From Lentzea cavernae (lineage in GTDB: Bacteria > Actinomycetota > Actinomycetes > Mycobacteriales > Pseudonocardiaceae): a stretch of DNA of 64,000 nt. Each line of letters starts with the position of its first letter. Positions within the stretch are counted from its first letter, which is position 1. The translations under genes were made by a program, and so were the position numbers. The DNA is taken from assembly GCF_014653695.1 (NCBI RefSeq), contig NZ_BNAR01000001.1:124001-188000 (forward strand), given 5' to 3'. The notes beneath the pieces are model-generated. The model had not been told where the DNA came from. It did not search any database and saw only the letters and a list, made by a program, of their open reading frames with translations. Of this stretch, positions 16,701-26,986 are shown piece after piece.

Positions 16701-16991
16701 CTAGACCTGCTCGGTCCCGACCGTCGTCGCGGGCTCATCGCCCGGCTGCTGGCGGTTCTCGAGCGTGATCCCGCACTTGCCGACGAGCGCGACACCGGCA
16801 CCGATCGTCGTGGCCACCGGTGCGGCGAGCGCCGCGACCAGCCCGATCGCCACCGGCACCTCCAGCACCACGTCGTCCTTGCTGTCACGCACGACCACAC
16901 GACGGTTGATGCCCTCGCTGACCAGCCCGCGAACGGCGTCGACCACCGAGTCGACGGCGGTGCGGGCGGACTCGGACCTGGACTCAGTCAT
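16701..16991 (-). CDS. DUF4342 domain protein
   Basis: This 96-residue protein has an N-terminal helix rich in Ser/Glu, then GINRRVVVRDSKDDVVLEVP and a hydrophobic stretch (about 47-72). A Cys-containing strand and a polar tail follow. This layout is that of the DUF4342 family, a small, membrane-proximal protein of unknown function. No partner gene is evident. Confidence 0.75.
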   Translation of the reverse strand: MTESRSESARTAVDSVVDAVRGLVSEGINRRVVVRDSKDDVVLEVPVAIGLVAALAAPVATTIGAGVALVGKCGITLENRQQPGDEPATTVGTEQV

Positions 16992-17125
16992 TGCTCTCCT
17001 CGAACCTGCGGATTACCCCGACGACTCAAGACTGCCCGCAACCGGGCGCGCTGCCATCAGGGTTTCCCCCTGACCTCCACCTGATTTGACCCCCAGGTGC
17101 CCTGATCACCGGCACACTGGATCTC

Positions 17126-17485
17126 ATGGGGGAACCGAATGACAGGAACCGGCGCATCGACGCTTGGTTGGCGGAAGAGTTCGGCGACGCGAGCGCGGTC
17201 GTGCTCAGGACGAACCAACTCGTGGGGCTGTCCTTGGCCGCTCAGCGAGGAGCGGTGCCGCCGGACGAGGTGATGCAGTACTGGTACCACCAGATCTTCA
17301 GCGCGCGGATCATGGCGGCCCAGTCCGAGGCTTCGTTCATCGACGCGGCACGGGCGAAGGGCTGGCCGGACGAGACGATCGGCGAGATGCTGATGGTGGA
17401 TCCGGACCGGCTCGACGACCACCGCGACGAGCAGTACTCGATCCACCTCAAGATCCATCCCGCGATCCGGCGACAGCAGTGCTGA
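17126..17485 (+). CDS. hypothetical protein, 119 aa, with helix-turn-helix-like centre
   Basis: No family is recognised. The protein is acidic at the N-terminus, with Trp/Tyr-rich QYWYHQIFSARIMAAQ in the middle. The segment SFIDAARAKGWPDETIGEML has the spacing of a simple helix-turn-helix that selects on a tryptophan, as in small actinobacterial DNA-binding proteins. No signal peptide or membrane segment is seen. No Shine-Dalgarno precedes the ATG, so translation may be leaderless. It is a single gene followed by a hairpin. Confidence 0.6.
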   Translation: MGEPNDRNRRIDAWLAEEFGDASAVVLRTNQLVGLSLAAQRGAVPPDEVMQYWYHQIFSARIMAAQSEASFIDAARAKGWPDETIGEMLMVDPDRLDDHRDEQYSIHLKIHPAIRRQQC

Positions 17486-17510
17486 GCACTCCCAGAACCG
17501 AGCACTCCGA

Positions 17511-17532
17511 TGCGGAACCCCGTGGTCCCGCA
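17511..17532. terminator. terminator hairpin between convergent genes
   Basis: TGCGG-A-ACC / GGT-C-CCGCA forms an 8-bp stem with one A/C mismatch and a 4-nt loop. It lies between the stops at 17485 and 17553. Confidence 0.5.
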
Positions 17533-17552
17533 CCGGAATCCACCCGCCTACA

Positions 17553-18474
<922 letters not shown>

Positions 18475-18702
18475 TTGAAGGGCGACGTCGAGACCTACAA
18501 CGAGAACGGGACCTGGAAGAACAAGGTCGAAGGCAACTCCCAGGCTTCCAGCACGCACGACACCAAGGACGAGGCGACCGCCAAGGGCCGCGAGATGGCG
18601 ATCGAGCGCGGTGTCGAGCACATCATCCGCAACCTCGACGGCACGATCGGCGAGCGCAACACCTACCCGCGCGAGCGCGACCCCCGCAACATCCCCGGCT
18701 GA
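18475..18702 (+). CDS. DUF2188 domain protein
   Basis: This 75-residue protein contains GDVETYNENGTWKNKVEG, then a DTKDEATAKGREMAIERG helix and HIIRNLDGTIGERNTY. The last is the hallmark of DUF2188, a small fold of two beta hairpins and a helix. Its function is unknown. The start is TTG at 18475, with AAGGAGG 4-5 nt upstream. An in-frame start at 18349 would add an unrelated low-complexity extension. A strong terminator follows. Confidence 0.8.
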   Translation: MKGDVETYNENGTWKNKVEGNSQASSTHDTKDEATAKGREMAIERGVEHIIRNLDGTIGERNTYPRERDPRNIPG

Positions 18703-18712
18703 GCCGGAAGCG

Positions 18713-18738
18713 GTGCGGGGGAGGCGACTCCCCCGCAC
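18713..18738. terminator. bidirectional terminator between DUF2188 and ppx/gppA-like genes
   Basis: A perfect 11-bp GC stem (18713-18723 / 18728-18738) closed by a GCGA tetraloop abuts the stop of the convergent phosphatase gene. Confidence 0.85.
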
Positions 18739-19743
18739 TCAGCGGTGGTGCAACGGCGTCACCGTGCCCTGCTCGGGCATGCGGACCAACGGCTGCAACG
18801 GCAACGCGACAGCGCTGTCGGCCGTGGTTTCCAAGTGGCGCAACATGATTCCCTCGCGCAACGCCCACGGGCAGACCCGCAGGCGTTCGACTCCGAGCGC
18901 GCTCATCGTGGCGTGCGCGACGACAGCGCCCGCCAGGATCTGCCGGGCCCTGGACTGCGACACCCCGCGCAACCCCGCCCGCTGCGCCGCGGACATCGTG
19001 GCCAGCCGCGGGATCCAGTCGCGGACGTCGTCGGCCGTGAGGTTCCGCGCGACGAAAGGTCCCTCGCGCTGCGACGGCGCTCCCGCGAGCCGTGCCAGTT
19101 GTTTGAACGTCTTCGAGGTCGCCACGACCCTGCGCGGCACGCTCTCCCACCGCAGCCGGTCGACCATCTCTCCCAGCGTCTCGCGCACGTGGCGTCGCAA
19201 CGCTCTCAGCTCCGAGCGCCTCGGCGGGTCGTGCTCCAGGAACGCCCTCGTCAACCGACCGGCGCCCAGGGGCAGCGACACCGCGAGCTCGGGGTCGGCG
19301 TCACGTCCCAGCGCGATCTCCATCGACCCGCCGCCGATGTCCAGCACCAGCAGACGACCGACGGACCACCCGTACCAGCGGTGCGCGGCCAGGTACGTCA
19401 GCCGCGCCTCGTGCTCGCCCGACAGGAACTGCGGGCGCAGACCGACCTCCGCCTCGACGAGGTCGACGATCTCGTCGCGGTTGGTCGCGTCGCGCACGGC
19501 CGAGGTCGCGAACGGGTACAGCTGGTCGACGCCGTGCCGGTAGGCGGCGGCCACCGCGTCCGCCACGGCCCTGACCACCCGCCCGACCCCGGCCGGGCTG
19601 ATCGACCCGTCCGGTTCGATCTCCTCGCCGAGCAGCGTCGGGTGCTTCACCGAATGGGCGGGCAACGGCGGCGCACCAGGGCGCACGTCGACGACCTGCA
19701 GCTGCGCGGAGTTCGACCCGATGTCCAGCACACCAAGACGCAT
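18739..19743 (-). CDS. Ppx/GppA family phosphatase (exopolyphosphatase-like)
   Basis: This 334-residue enzyme has the ASKHA fold. MRLGVLDIGSNSAQLQVVD forms the first phosphate loop, SAVRDATNRDEI follows, and the second phosphate loop LLVLDIGGGSMEIALG is intact. The C-terminal part has RAGLRGVSQSRARQILAGA, as in actinobacterial Ppx1-like proteins. The predicted activity is removal of terminal phosphate from polyphosphate or pppGpp. An in-frame GTG at 19752 is nearer a GA-rich sequence, so the start may be nine bases upstream. It is a single gene with its own terminator. Confidence 0.9.
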   Translation of the reverse strand: MRLGVLDIGSNSAQLQVVDVRPGAPPLPAHSVKHPTLLGEEIEPDGSISPAGVGRVVRAVADAVAAAYRHGVDQLYPFATSAVRDATNRDEIVDLVEAEVGLRPQFLSGEHEARLTYLAAHRWYGWSVGRLLVLDIGGGSMEIALGRDADPELAVSLPLGAGRLTRAFLEHDPPRRSELRALRRHVRETLGEMVDRLRWESVPRRVVATSKTFKQLARLAGAPSQREGPFVARNLTADDVRDWIPRLATMSAAQRAGLRGVSQSRARQILAGAVVAHATMSALGVERLRVCPWALREGIMLRHLETTADSAVALPLQPLVRMPEQGTVTPLHHR

Positions 19744-19821
19744 GCGATGCACATACCCGCCCTCGCGCGGATCAACCGGCGGAGGGGCTTGAGACGTGCG
19801 GCGCCGGGGTACAGGTAGGAC

Positions 19822-19904
19822 GGCCGTACGATGCGGTTGACGTGCGTCAAGCAGCCGGCGCCGTGGACTCCACCCTGCCGACGAAGGGAGCGCCGCGGTA
19901 TGGC
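19822..19904 (+). repeat. duplicated promoter/leader element, copy 1 (second copy at 26909)
   Basis: Positions 19844-19873 are identical over 30 nt to 26930-26959. Similarity extends from a -10-like TACGAT (19827; TAGGAT in copy 2, same 12-nt distance to the core) through a GAAGGGAG ribosome-binding site to an ATGGCC start. The core contains GTGG-ACT-CCAC, a small hairpin. Copy 1 lies before the SpoIIE-type phosphatase gene and copy 2 before the GAF-ANTAR gene, in the same orientation. Confidence 0.85.
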
Positions 19905-19944
19905 CATGACGACCGGGTGCCGTTCGGGAGGCAGTGCAGGATGA
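19900..19944 (+). CDS. candidate 14-aa leader peptide overlapping the phosphatase start
   Basis: ATG 19900, with GAAGGGAG upstream, opens a frame of 14 codons (MAMTTGCRSGGSAG). Its TGA overlaps the ATG of the phosphatase gene as ATGA. The start context is the duplicate of the GAF-ANTAR gene start. Translation would couple the two starts. It may be only a remnant of the duplication. Confidence 0.4.
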   Translation: MAMTTGCRSGGSAG

Positions 19945-22559
19945 TCGAACCGGAGCCCGGGCTCACCGCACTCGTGGACGACCTGCCGCTGGTCGTCTGG
20001 AGAGGCGATGCGCACGATCGCGCCGTCACGTTCATCTCGCGCTCCGTCGAGCGCGTGCTCGGCCACCCGCGGCAGCGTTGGCTCGATTCCGAGTTCTGGG
20101 GCGACATCACCCATCCGGATGACCGTGAGGACAGCGAACGGGTGCGCTGGGGGTCGGACTCCGACTACGAGTCGGTCTACCGGGTTCGCACGTCCGAGGG
20201 CACCCTCGTCTGGCTGATGGAGAAGGCACGGGTGCACGGCACGTTCCGCAGCGGCGTGCTGATCGACGTGACGGCCCGGCACGCCGCCGACGAACGGCAG
20301 CGCTTCCTCGACGTGCTCGATCGCGAGCTCCAGCGGCTCGACGACGCGGAAGACCTGATGGCGCTGGCGACCCGGATGCTCGGCGAGCACATGAACGTCG
20401 ACCGGTGCGCCTACGCGCGCACGGAGGCCGACGAGGACCACTTCGTCATGAGCGGCGACCACGCCACGGGGCTGCCCCCGCTTCCCGGCCGGTTCGCGAT
20501 GCGGGCGTTCGGCAACGGCGCGCTGGCGGCCATGCGTGCGGGCGAGCCGTGGGTGGTGGACGACGCCCTGAACGACCGGCGGCTCGACGCCGAGGACCAC
20601 GAGGCCTACCGCGTGACCGGCATCCGCGCGGTGATCTGCCTGCCGCTGTTCCGCGGCGGGCGGTTCGTCGCGGCCATGGCGGTGCACCAGGCGACCACCC
20701 GGCACTGGACCCGCGACGAGGTCGACCTGGTGTCGGTCGTGGTGAACCGGTGCTGGGAGTCCCTGCAGCGGGTGCACTCCGACAGGGCGTTGCGCGACGG
20801 CGAGGAACGCCTGCGCCTGCTCGTCGACCGGGCGACGGACGCGATCTGGCTGCTGGACCACGACCTGCGGTTCGTGACTGCGAACCCGGCGACGGGCCAC
20901 CTGCTCGGCTACCGGTCCGACGAGTTGATCGGCACGCCCATCACCGACCTGCTGGTGGGCGGCCTGCCCGACGACCTCTCGATCTCCCAGGTCGTGACCC
21001 TGCGCCGCGTCGACGGGACGGAGATCGTGCTGGAGCTCAGCATCCAGGCCACGCCGACCGGGCTGCAGGCGATCGGCAGGGACGTCACCGAGCGCCAGCG
21101 CGTCGAGGCCGAACGCGAACTGCGCCTGCAGCGCGAGCACGAGATCGCGGCCGCGTTGCAGGAGAGCCTGCTCCCCCGCGAGCTCCCGGCCCTGCCCCGG
21201 CTCGCCTCCTCCGCGCAGTACCTGCCGGCCGCGCAGCACTCCCAGATCGGCGGCGACTGGTACGAGGTCGTCCTGGTCGGCACGACTCGCGTCGCCCTCA
21301 CGGTCGGCGACGTGGTCGGCAAGGGCCCCACCGCGGCCGCCGTCATGGGTCAGCTGCGCAGCGCGCTGACCAGTTACCTGCTCGACGGCCACTCCCCCTC
21401 GGAGTCGCTGCGGCGGCTCGACGCGTTCGCGACGCGCGTGCACGGCGCGGCCGGCAGCACATGCGCGTGCCTGGTCTTCGACTGGACCAGCGGCGAACTG
21501 TGCTGGGCCTCGGCTGGCCACCCACCGCCCGTGGTGGTCGACGAGTCCGGGGCCCGCCTGCTCACGGCGGAGAGCGGACCCGTGCTGGGCGCCGGAGGGC
21601 CGGTGCTGCCGAGCCAGCACACGGTGGCGTTCCCGCCAGGAGCCTCGGTCGTGCTCTACACCGACGGCCTGGTCGAACGCCGTGACGAGGTGCTCGACGC
21701 CGGCCTGCGCAGGCTGACCGCGGCCGCGGACGGCGCCTTCGACTTCGACCCCGCCTCCCTGGCCCGGCGCGTCATCGACGCGATGCTCTCGGACGGCCAG
21801 TCCGACGACGTGGCCCTGGTCGTCGCCCGGCACCTGCCCGCACCGCTGCAGCTGCGCCTGCCCGCCACTCCCGACCAGCTCTCCCCGCTGCGCCGCGCCG
21901 CGACGAACTGGGCGCGCCTCGCCGGACTGTCGGAGGACGCCGCCTACGACCTCGAACTGGCGCTCGGGGAAGCCGCCTCGAACGTCGTGGACCACGCCTA
22001 CCCGGACGGCGGCGGCACGCTCGAATCGAGGCTCGAGAGCACCGGCCTCGGTGTGCGCGTGACCGTGACCGACCAGGGCCGGTGGCGGCCGCCCCCGGAG
22101 GACAAGGGGCATCGCGGCAGGGGCCTGAGCATGATCCACGCCGTCTCCGACGACGTCGACCTCCAGGCGGGCGAGGCCGGTACGGTCATCCGCTTCCACA
22201 TCCCCGCCGCGCAGGACCACCGCACCGAACCCGCCCCGCACCGGCCCACCGGTGTCGCGAGTGGACTGTCGGACGGCGATGACGCGGACGCGCAGGTGGT
22301 CCTGCTCAGCGGCGACCTCGACGTGTCCACCGTGGACGGTCTGCGGCTGGCGCTGCTGGACCGGGTGAGCGCGCGCGATGAGAAGCCGATCGAGGTCGAC
22401 CTGACCGGCGTCGGTTACCTGAGCAGCTCCGGGATCGCGTTGCTGCTGCAGGCGATGGTGTGCGCGAAGGAGCACGGCCGGGTGCTGTCGCTGGTGGCCA
22501 GCGGAGCCCCGGCACGGGTGCTCGAACTGTCCGGCCTCGCGCACACGACCAAGGCCTAG
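19941..22559 (+). CDS. multi-domain PAS-GAF-PAS-PP2C (SpoIIE)-HATPase-STAS regulator
   Basis: This 872-residue cytoplasmic signalling protein unites a whole partner-switching module. It has a PAS domain (about 5-110), GAF (about 130-275) and a second PAS (about 290-400). A SpoIIE/RsbU PP2C phosphatase follows (about 425-640, with IGGDWYEVV, VGDVVGKG, ASAGHPPPVV, LYTDGLVERR and DDVAL), then an RsbW-like kinase ATPase (about 655-755, ELALGEAASNVVDHAYPDGG). It ends in a STAS anti-anti-sigma domain (about 780-870, VDLTGVGYLSSSGIALL). Phosphatase, kinase and STAS in one chain suggest self-contained control of a sigma factor or another STAS partner. ATG 19941 has GGGAGG upstream. It carries the duplicated leader. 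Confidence 0.92.
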   Translation: MIEPEPGLTALVDDLPLVVWRGDAHDRAVTFISRSVERVLGHPRQRWLDSEFWGDITHPDDREDSERVRWGSDSDYESVYRVRTSEGTLVWLMEKARVHGTFRSGVLIDVTARHAADERQRFLDVLDRELQRLDDAEDLMALATRMLGEHMNVDRCAYARTEADEDHFVMSGDHATGLPPLPGRFAMRAFGNGALAAMRAGEPWVVDDALNDRRLDAEDHEAYRVTGIRAVICLPLFRGGRFVAAMAVHQATTRHWTRDEVDLVSVVVNRCWESLQRVHSDRALRDGEERLRLLVDRATDAIWLLDHDLRFVTANPATGHLLGYRSDELIGTPITDLLVGGLPDDLSISQVVTLRRVDGTEIVLELSIQATPTGLQAIGRDVTERQRVEAERELRLQREHEIAAALQESLLPRELPALPRLASSAQYLPAAQHSQIGGDWYEVVLVGTTRVALTVGDVVGKGPTAAAVMGQLRSALTSYLLDGHSPSESLRRLDAFATRVHGAAGSTCACLVFDWTSGELCWASAGHPPPVVVDESGARLLTAESGPVLGAGGPVLPSQHTVAFPPGASVVLYTDGLVERRDEVLDAGLRRLTAAADGAFDFDPASLARRVIDAMLSDGQSDDVALVVARHLPAPLQLRLPATPDQLSPLRRAATNWARLAGLSEDAAYDLELALGEAASNVVDHAYPDGGGTLESRLESTGLGVRVTVTDQGRWRPPPEDKGHRGRGLSMIHAVSDDVDLQAGEAGTVIRFHIPAAQDHRTEPAPHRPTGVASGLSDGDDADAQVVLLSGDLDVSTVDGLRLALLDRVSARDEKPIEVDLTGVGYLSSSGIALLLQAMVCAKEHGRVLSLVASGAPARVLELSGLAHTTKA

Positions 22560-22563
22560 ACCG

Positions 22564-23781
22564 CTAGCGGTTCAGGTACGCGCCCAGACCGCCGAGCTCC
22601 TCGCCCGCGATGAAGACCGACCGCACGTGGATGAGGACCTCCTCCACGTGGACGGCGCAGCCCCAGGCCGAGTCGCCCCACGAGTCCGCCACCTTGATCT
22701 CGGCCTGCGCCGGGCACCCGGCCTTGCCGCCCAGCTGGCACCGCTCGGGGTGCGGCGTCCTCGCCTGCTCGGCCGCCGCGGCGCGCATCTGCGCGGCCAG
22801 TTCCGCGGCGGCGTCCGCACGTCGTTCGGCATCCGCGCGCAGTTCCCGTTCCGCCTGAACGGCCTCGGCCAGCGCCTCCCGGGCCGCCTCGGCGCGGGCC
22901 TCGGCGGCCTGGCGCGCGACCTCCAGGTGGTGGCGTTCGATGGCCAGGGCCGCGGTGCCGGCGAAGACCCGGATGAGGGCTAGGTCGGTGTCCTGCGGGA
23001 CGCGGGCGGTGCGGTGGTACATCGCGAACGTGCCCAGAAGTCCGCCGTCGCGGGCCAGGATCGGCGTGGACCAGCAGGCGCCCAGCCCGGCCTGCTGGGC
23101 GAGGTCGCGGAAGTCGTCCCAGAACGGGTCGGTGCCGATGTCGGTGACGATCACCGGTTCGCGCCGGTGGGCGGCCGTGCCGCAGGAGCCGACCCCTTCG
23201 CCGGTGGCGATGCCGTCGATGGCCTCGTTGTAGAAGGCGGGCAGGCTGGGAGCGGCGCCGTGCCGCAGGTGCAGCCCGTCCGGGTCGGCCAGGAGGACGG
23301 ACACCAGCAGCTCCTCCGGTGCCAGCTCCTCGATGCACCGGGCCATCCCGTCGAGGACCTCGGCCAGCGGTGCCTGCCTGGCGATCTGCTCCAGCAGCGC
23401 GCGGTGCTCCGCCATCAACCGGTGGGCGTGCTTGACCTGAGTGGTCTCCACGCCGATCACCTGAACGCCGAGCAGGTCGCCGGCGGGGTTGCGGCGCGGT
23501 TCGCTGGTGAGGTCGAAGAACGTCTCGCGCTCGTGCGCGCCGGAACCCCGGACGACCCGCACGTCACGACGGGAGTGCGACTCGCCGGTGCGGTAGGTCT
23601 CGTCGAGGAGGACCGCGAGATCCCCCTCGCGGTCCTCACCGAAGGCGGCCAGGAAAGCCGGGCTGGCCGCCTCCACCACGTGCGCCGGTCCTGCGAAGGT
23701 CGCGAAGACAGCGGAAGACTCCCCGAACAGCGTCCTCAGGTCGTCGTCAGCTGTCTGCTCGTGCACGCCGAACGTGCTCAT
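22564..23781 (-). CDS. PAS/GAF sensor protein with C-terminal Cys/His motif
   Basis: This 405-residue cytoplasmic protein has a PAS-like region (about 10-115), GAF (about 135-285, with GEGVGSCGTAAHRREPVIVTDI, a typical GAF run), and a long Ala/Glu/Arg coiled coil (about 290-345). A 60-residue C-terminal domain follows with CQLGGKAGCPAQA, W-x3-W-x-CAVHVEE and ELGGLGAYLNR. No kinase, phosphatase or DNA-binding domain is seen, so it must signal through partners. The Cys/His set could hold metal. ATG 23781 has GAGAGGG upstream. It is convergent with the phosphatase gene, 4 bp apart. Confidence 0.75.
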   Translation of the reverse strand: MSTFGVHEQTADDDLRTLFGESSAVFATFAGPAHVVEAASPAFLAAFGEDREGDLAVLLDETYRTGESHSRRDVRVVRGSGAHERETFFDLTSEPRRNPAGDLLGVQVIGVETTQVKHAHRLMAEHRALLEQIARQAPLAEVLDGMARCIEELAPEELLVSVLLADPDGLHLRHGAAPSLPAFYNEAIDGIATGEGVGSCGTAAHRREPVIVTDIGTDPFWDDFRDLAQQAGLGACWSTPILARDGGLLGTFAMYHRTARVPQDTDLALIRVFAGTAALAIERHHLEVARQAAEARAEAAREALAEAVQAERELRADAERRADAAAELAAQMRAAAAEQARTPHPERCQLGGKAGCPAQAEIKVADSWGDSAWGCAVHVEEVLIHVRSVFIAGEELGGLGAYLNR

Positions 23782-23888
23782 GGCTGCCCTCTCGCCATGC
23801 GTCACAGGCTCGCTGTTTGACCTCGGACGCTGATTGTCCTCGCCCCTCGGCGAGTACCGGAGATCTTACGCAACCAGGAAAGCGGACC

Positions 23889-25031
23889 TCAGCACGCAGT
23901 CGTCTCCTGTGGAGCGGTGCGGTCCGCGTTGTCGACGTCGACCAGGCTCAGCAGGGACTCCACGTCGCCGTTGCCGAAAGCACGGCGCTGCCGTTCCGCG
24001 CCTCCGCCCTCGCCGTCGAGCAGGCGCAGACCTCGTTGCACCGCAGGGAGATCGCCGTTGGCCTCGAACACCGGGGTCAGCCGGCGCACCAGGTCCTCCA
24101 GCTGGTCGCGGACGGGCCGCGGTTCGCCGGACAGGACGTCCAGGACCGTTCCCCGCATGCCCTCGTTGGACGCGCTCCAACAGGCCTGGCGCAGCACCTC
24201 CTGCGGCACCGGCTCGGCCTCCACACCACGCCCGACGTCGACGACCGCCTGTGCGACAAGGGCTCGGACGACCGCCGCGAGCAGGACCGCCTCGTCCACG
24301 GTCGCCGCGACGTCGGAGACCCGCACCTCCACGGTCGGCAGTTCGGTGGCCGGGCGCACGTCCCAGTAGACCATCGCCCTGTCCAGCGCGGTGCCCGCCG
24401 CGATCATGGTGTCGCACAGTTCCTCGTAGTGCTCCCACGAGGAGAACACCGGCGGCGGCCCGGAGACCGGCCAGCGCGACCACACCGTCGAACGCCAGCT
24501 CGCGAACCCGGTGTCCTCGCCGCCCGAGAACGGGGAGTTCGCGGTCACGGCGGCCAGCACGGGCAGCCACGGGCGCACGTGGTTGCACACCTGCACCGCG
24601 GTCTCCCGGTCGGGCACCTCGACGTGGACGTGGCACCCGCAGATCAGCTGTTGTTCCGCCAGCGCACCGAACTCACGGGCGATCCGTCGGTACCTCAGGC
24701 TGTCCGTCACCTCACCCGACGCCTCGCCGAGCGGAGGCGCGCCCACGGCGATCGCCCGGCACCCGGCCGCCCGCGCGGCCCGCGCCACCTGGCGGCGCGT
24801 CTCGAGCAGCTCCCGGCGGGCCTGCTCGACGTCGCGGCACACGGTGGTGTTGATCTCCACCTGCGCTCCGGTCAGCTCGTGCTCCAGTTCGAGCCCGAGC
24901 TGTTCTCTCGCGATGGCAACGACTTCTTCGGCCAGGTTCACCGGAGCACCGGTCTGCGGATCCACGAGGAGGAACTCCTCCTCCACACCGACCGTCGGAC
25001 TCCAGACGTCCTTCGATGGCGCACCAGCCAC
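23889..25031 (-). CDS. YbdK-type carboxylate-amine ligase (glutamate-cysteine ligase family 2)
   Basis: This 380-residue enzyme is of the GCS2 family, which joins a carboxylate to an amine using ATP, often with weak glutamate-cysteine ligase activity. The signature TVGVEEEFLLVDPQTG begins at residue 13. ICGCHVHVEVPD, ANSPFSGG and ELPTVEVRVSDV are the conserved active-site segments. The GTG start has only a weak ribosome-binding site. It is divergent from the flavin monooxygenase. Actinomycetes use such enzymes in mycothiol-independent thiol or storage chemistry, but the substrate here is unknown. Confidence 0.88.
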   Translation of the reverse strand: MAGAPSKDVWSPTVGVEEEFLLVDPQTGAPVNLAEEVVAIAREQLGLELEHELTGAQVEINTTVCRDVEQARRELLETRRQVARAARAAGCRAIAVGAPPLGEASGEVTDSLRYRRIAREFGALAEQQLICGCHVHVEVPDRETAVQVCNHVRPWLPVLAAVTANSPFSGGEDTGFASWRSTVWSRWPVSGPPPVFSSWEHYEELCDTMIAAGTALDRAMVYWDVRPATELPTVEVRVSDVAATVDEAVLLAAVVRALVAQAVVDVGRGVEAEPVPQEVLRQACWSASNEGMRGTVLDVLSGEPRPVRDQLEDLVRRLTPVFEANGDLPAVQRGLRLLDGEGGGAERQRRAFGNGDVESLLSLVDVDNADRTAPQETTAC

Positions 25032-25121
25032 GTTTCACCGTCCAGCTCATAGGGGAATCGCCGGTTACCCGTTCGGGGGACGAGGAAACACGGGGCACGA
25101 CCATGTGGACGTCCGAAATGA

Positions 25122-26738
<1,617 letters not shown>

Positions 26739-26769
26739 GCGCGGAGCCTGCTGGGTACTGAGAGAACGC

Positions 26770-26789
26770 CGAACACGCGCGTGTGTTCG
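26770..26789 (+). terminator. hairpin after the monooxygenase gene
   Basis: CGAACAC / GTGTTCG are 7-bp arms with a 6-nt loop, 31 bp after the stop. A plausible terminator without a T-run. Confidence 0.4.
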
Positions 26790-26908
26790 CACGGAGGACC
26801 CCCTTCGGGTGGTCCGGCCGGCGCCGGCAGCGGGAAGTTGAAGCACTCCAGCAACCCGCCGCCGGCGTCGGTTCCAGCGCGGTGGGGACGACCCGCGCTT
26901 GTCAGGTG

Positions 26909-26986
26909 GCCGTAGGATCTGCTGGACGCGCGTCAAGCAGCCGGCGCCGTGGACTCCACGATGATGAAGGGGAACCGCGGCATGGC
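26909..26986 (+). repeat. duplicated promoter/leader element, copy 2 (first copy at 19822)
   Basis: The identical 30-nt core lies at 26930-26959, preceded at 12 nt by TAGGAT (26913-26918). It is followed by GAAGGGGAACCGCGGC and the ATG of the GAF-ANTAR gene at 26982. Here the CGTGG-ACT-CCACG hairpin has five paired bases. Confidence 0.85.

Noticed and set aside
19647-22544. 965-codon frame antisense to the PAS-GAF-PP2C-STAS gene
   Set aside because: No domain is recognisable, whereas the plus strand has six intact domains.
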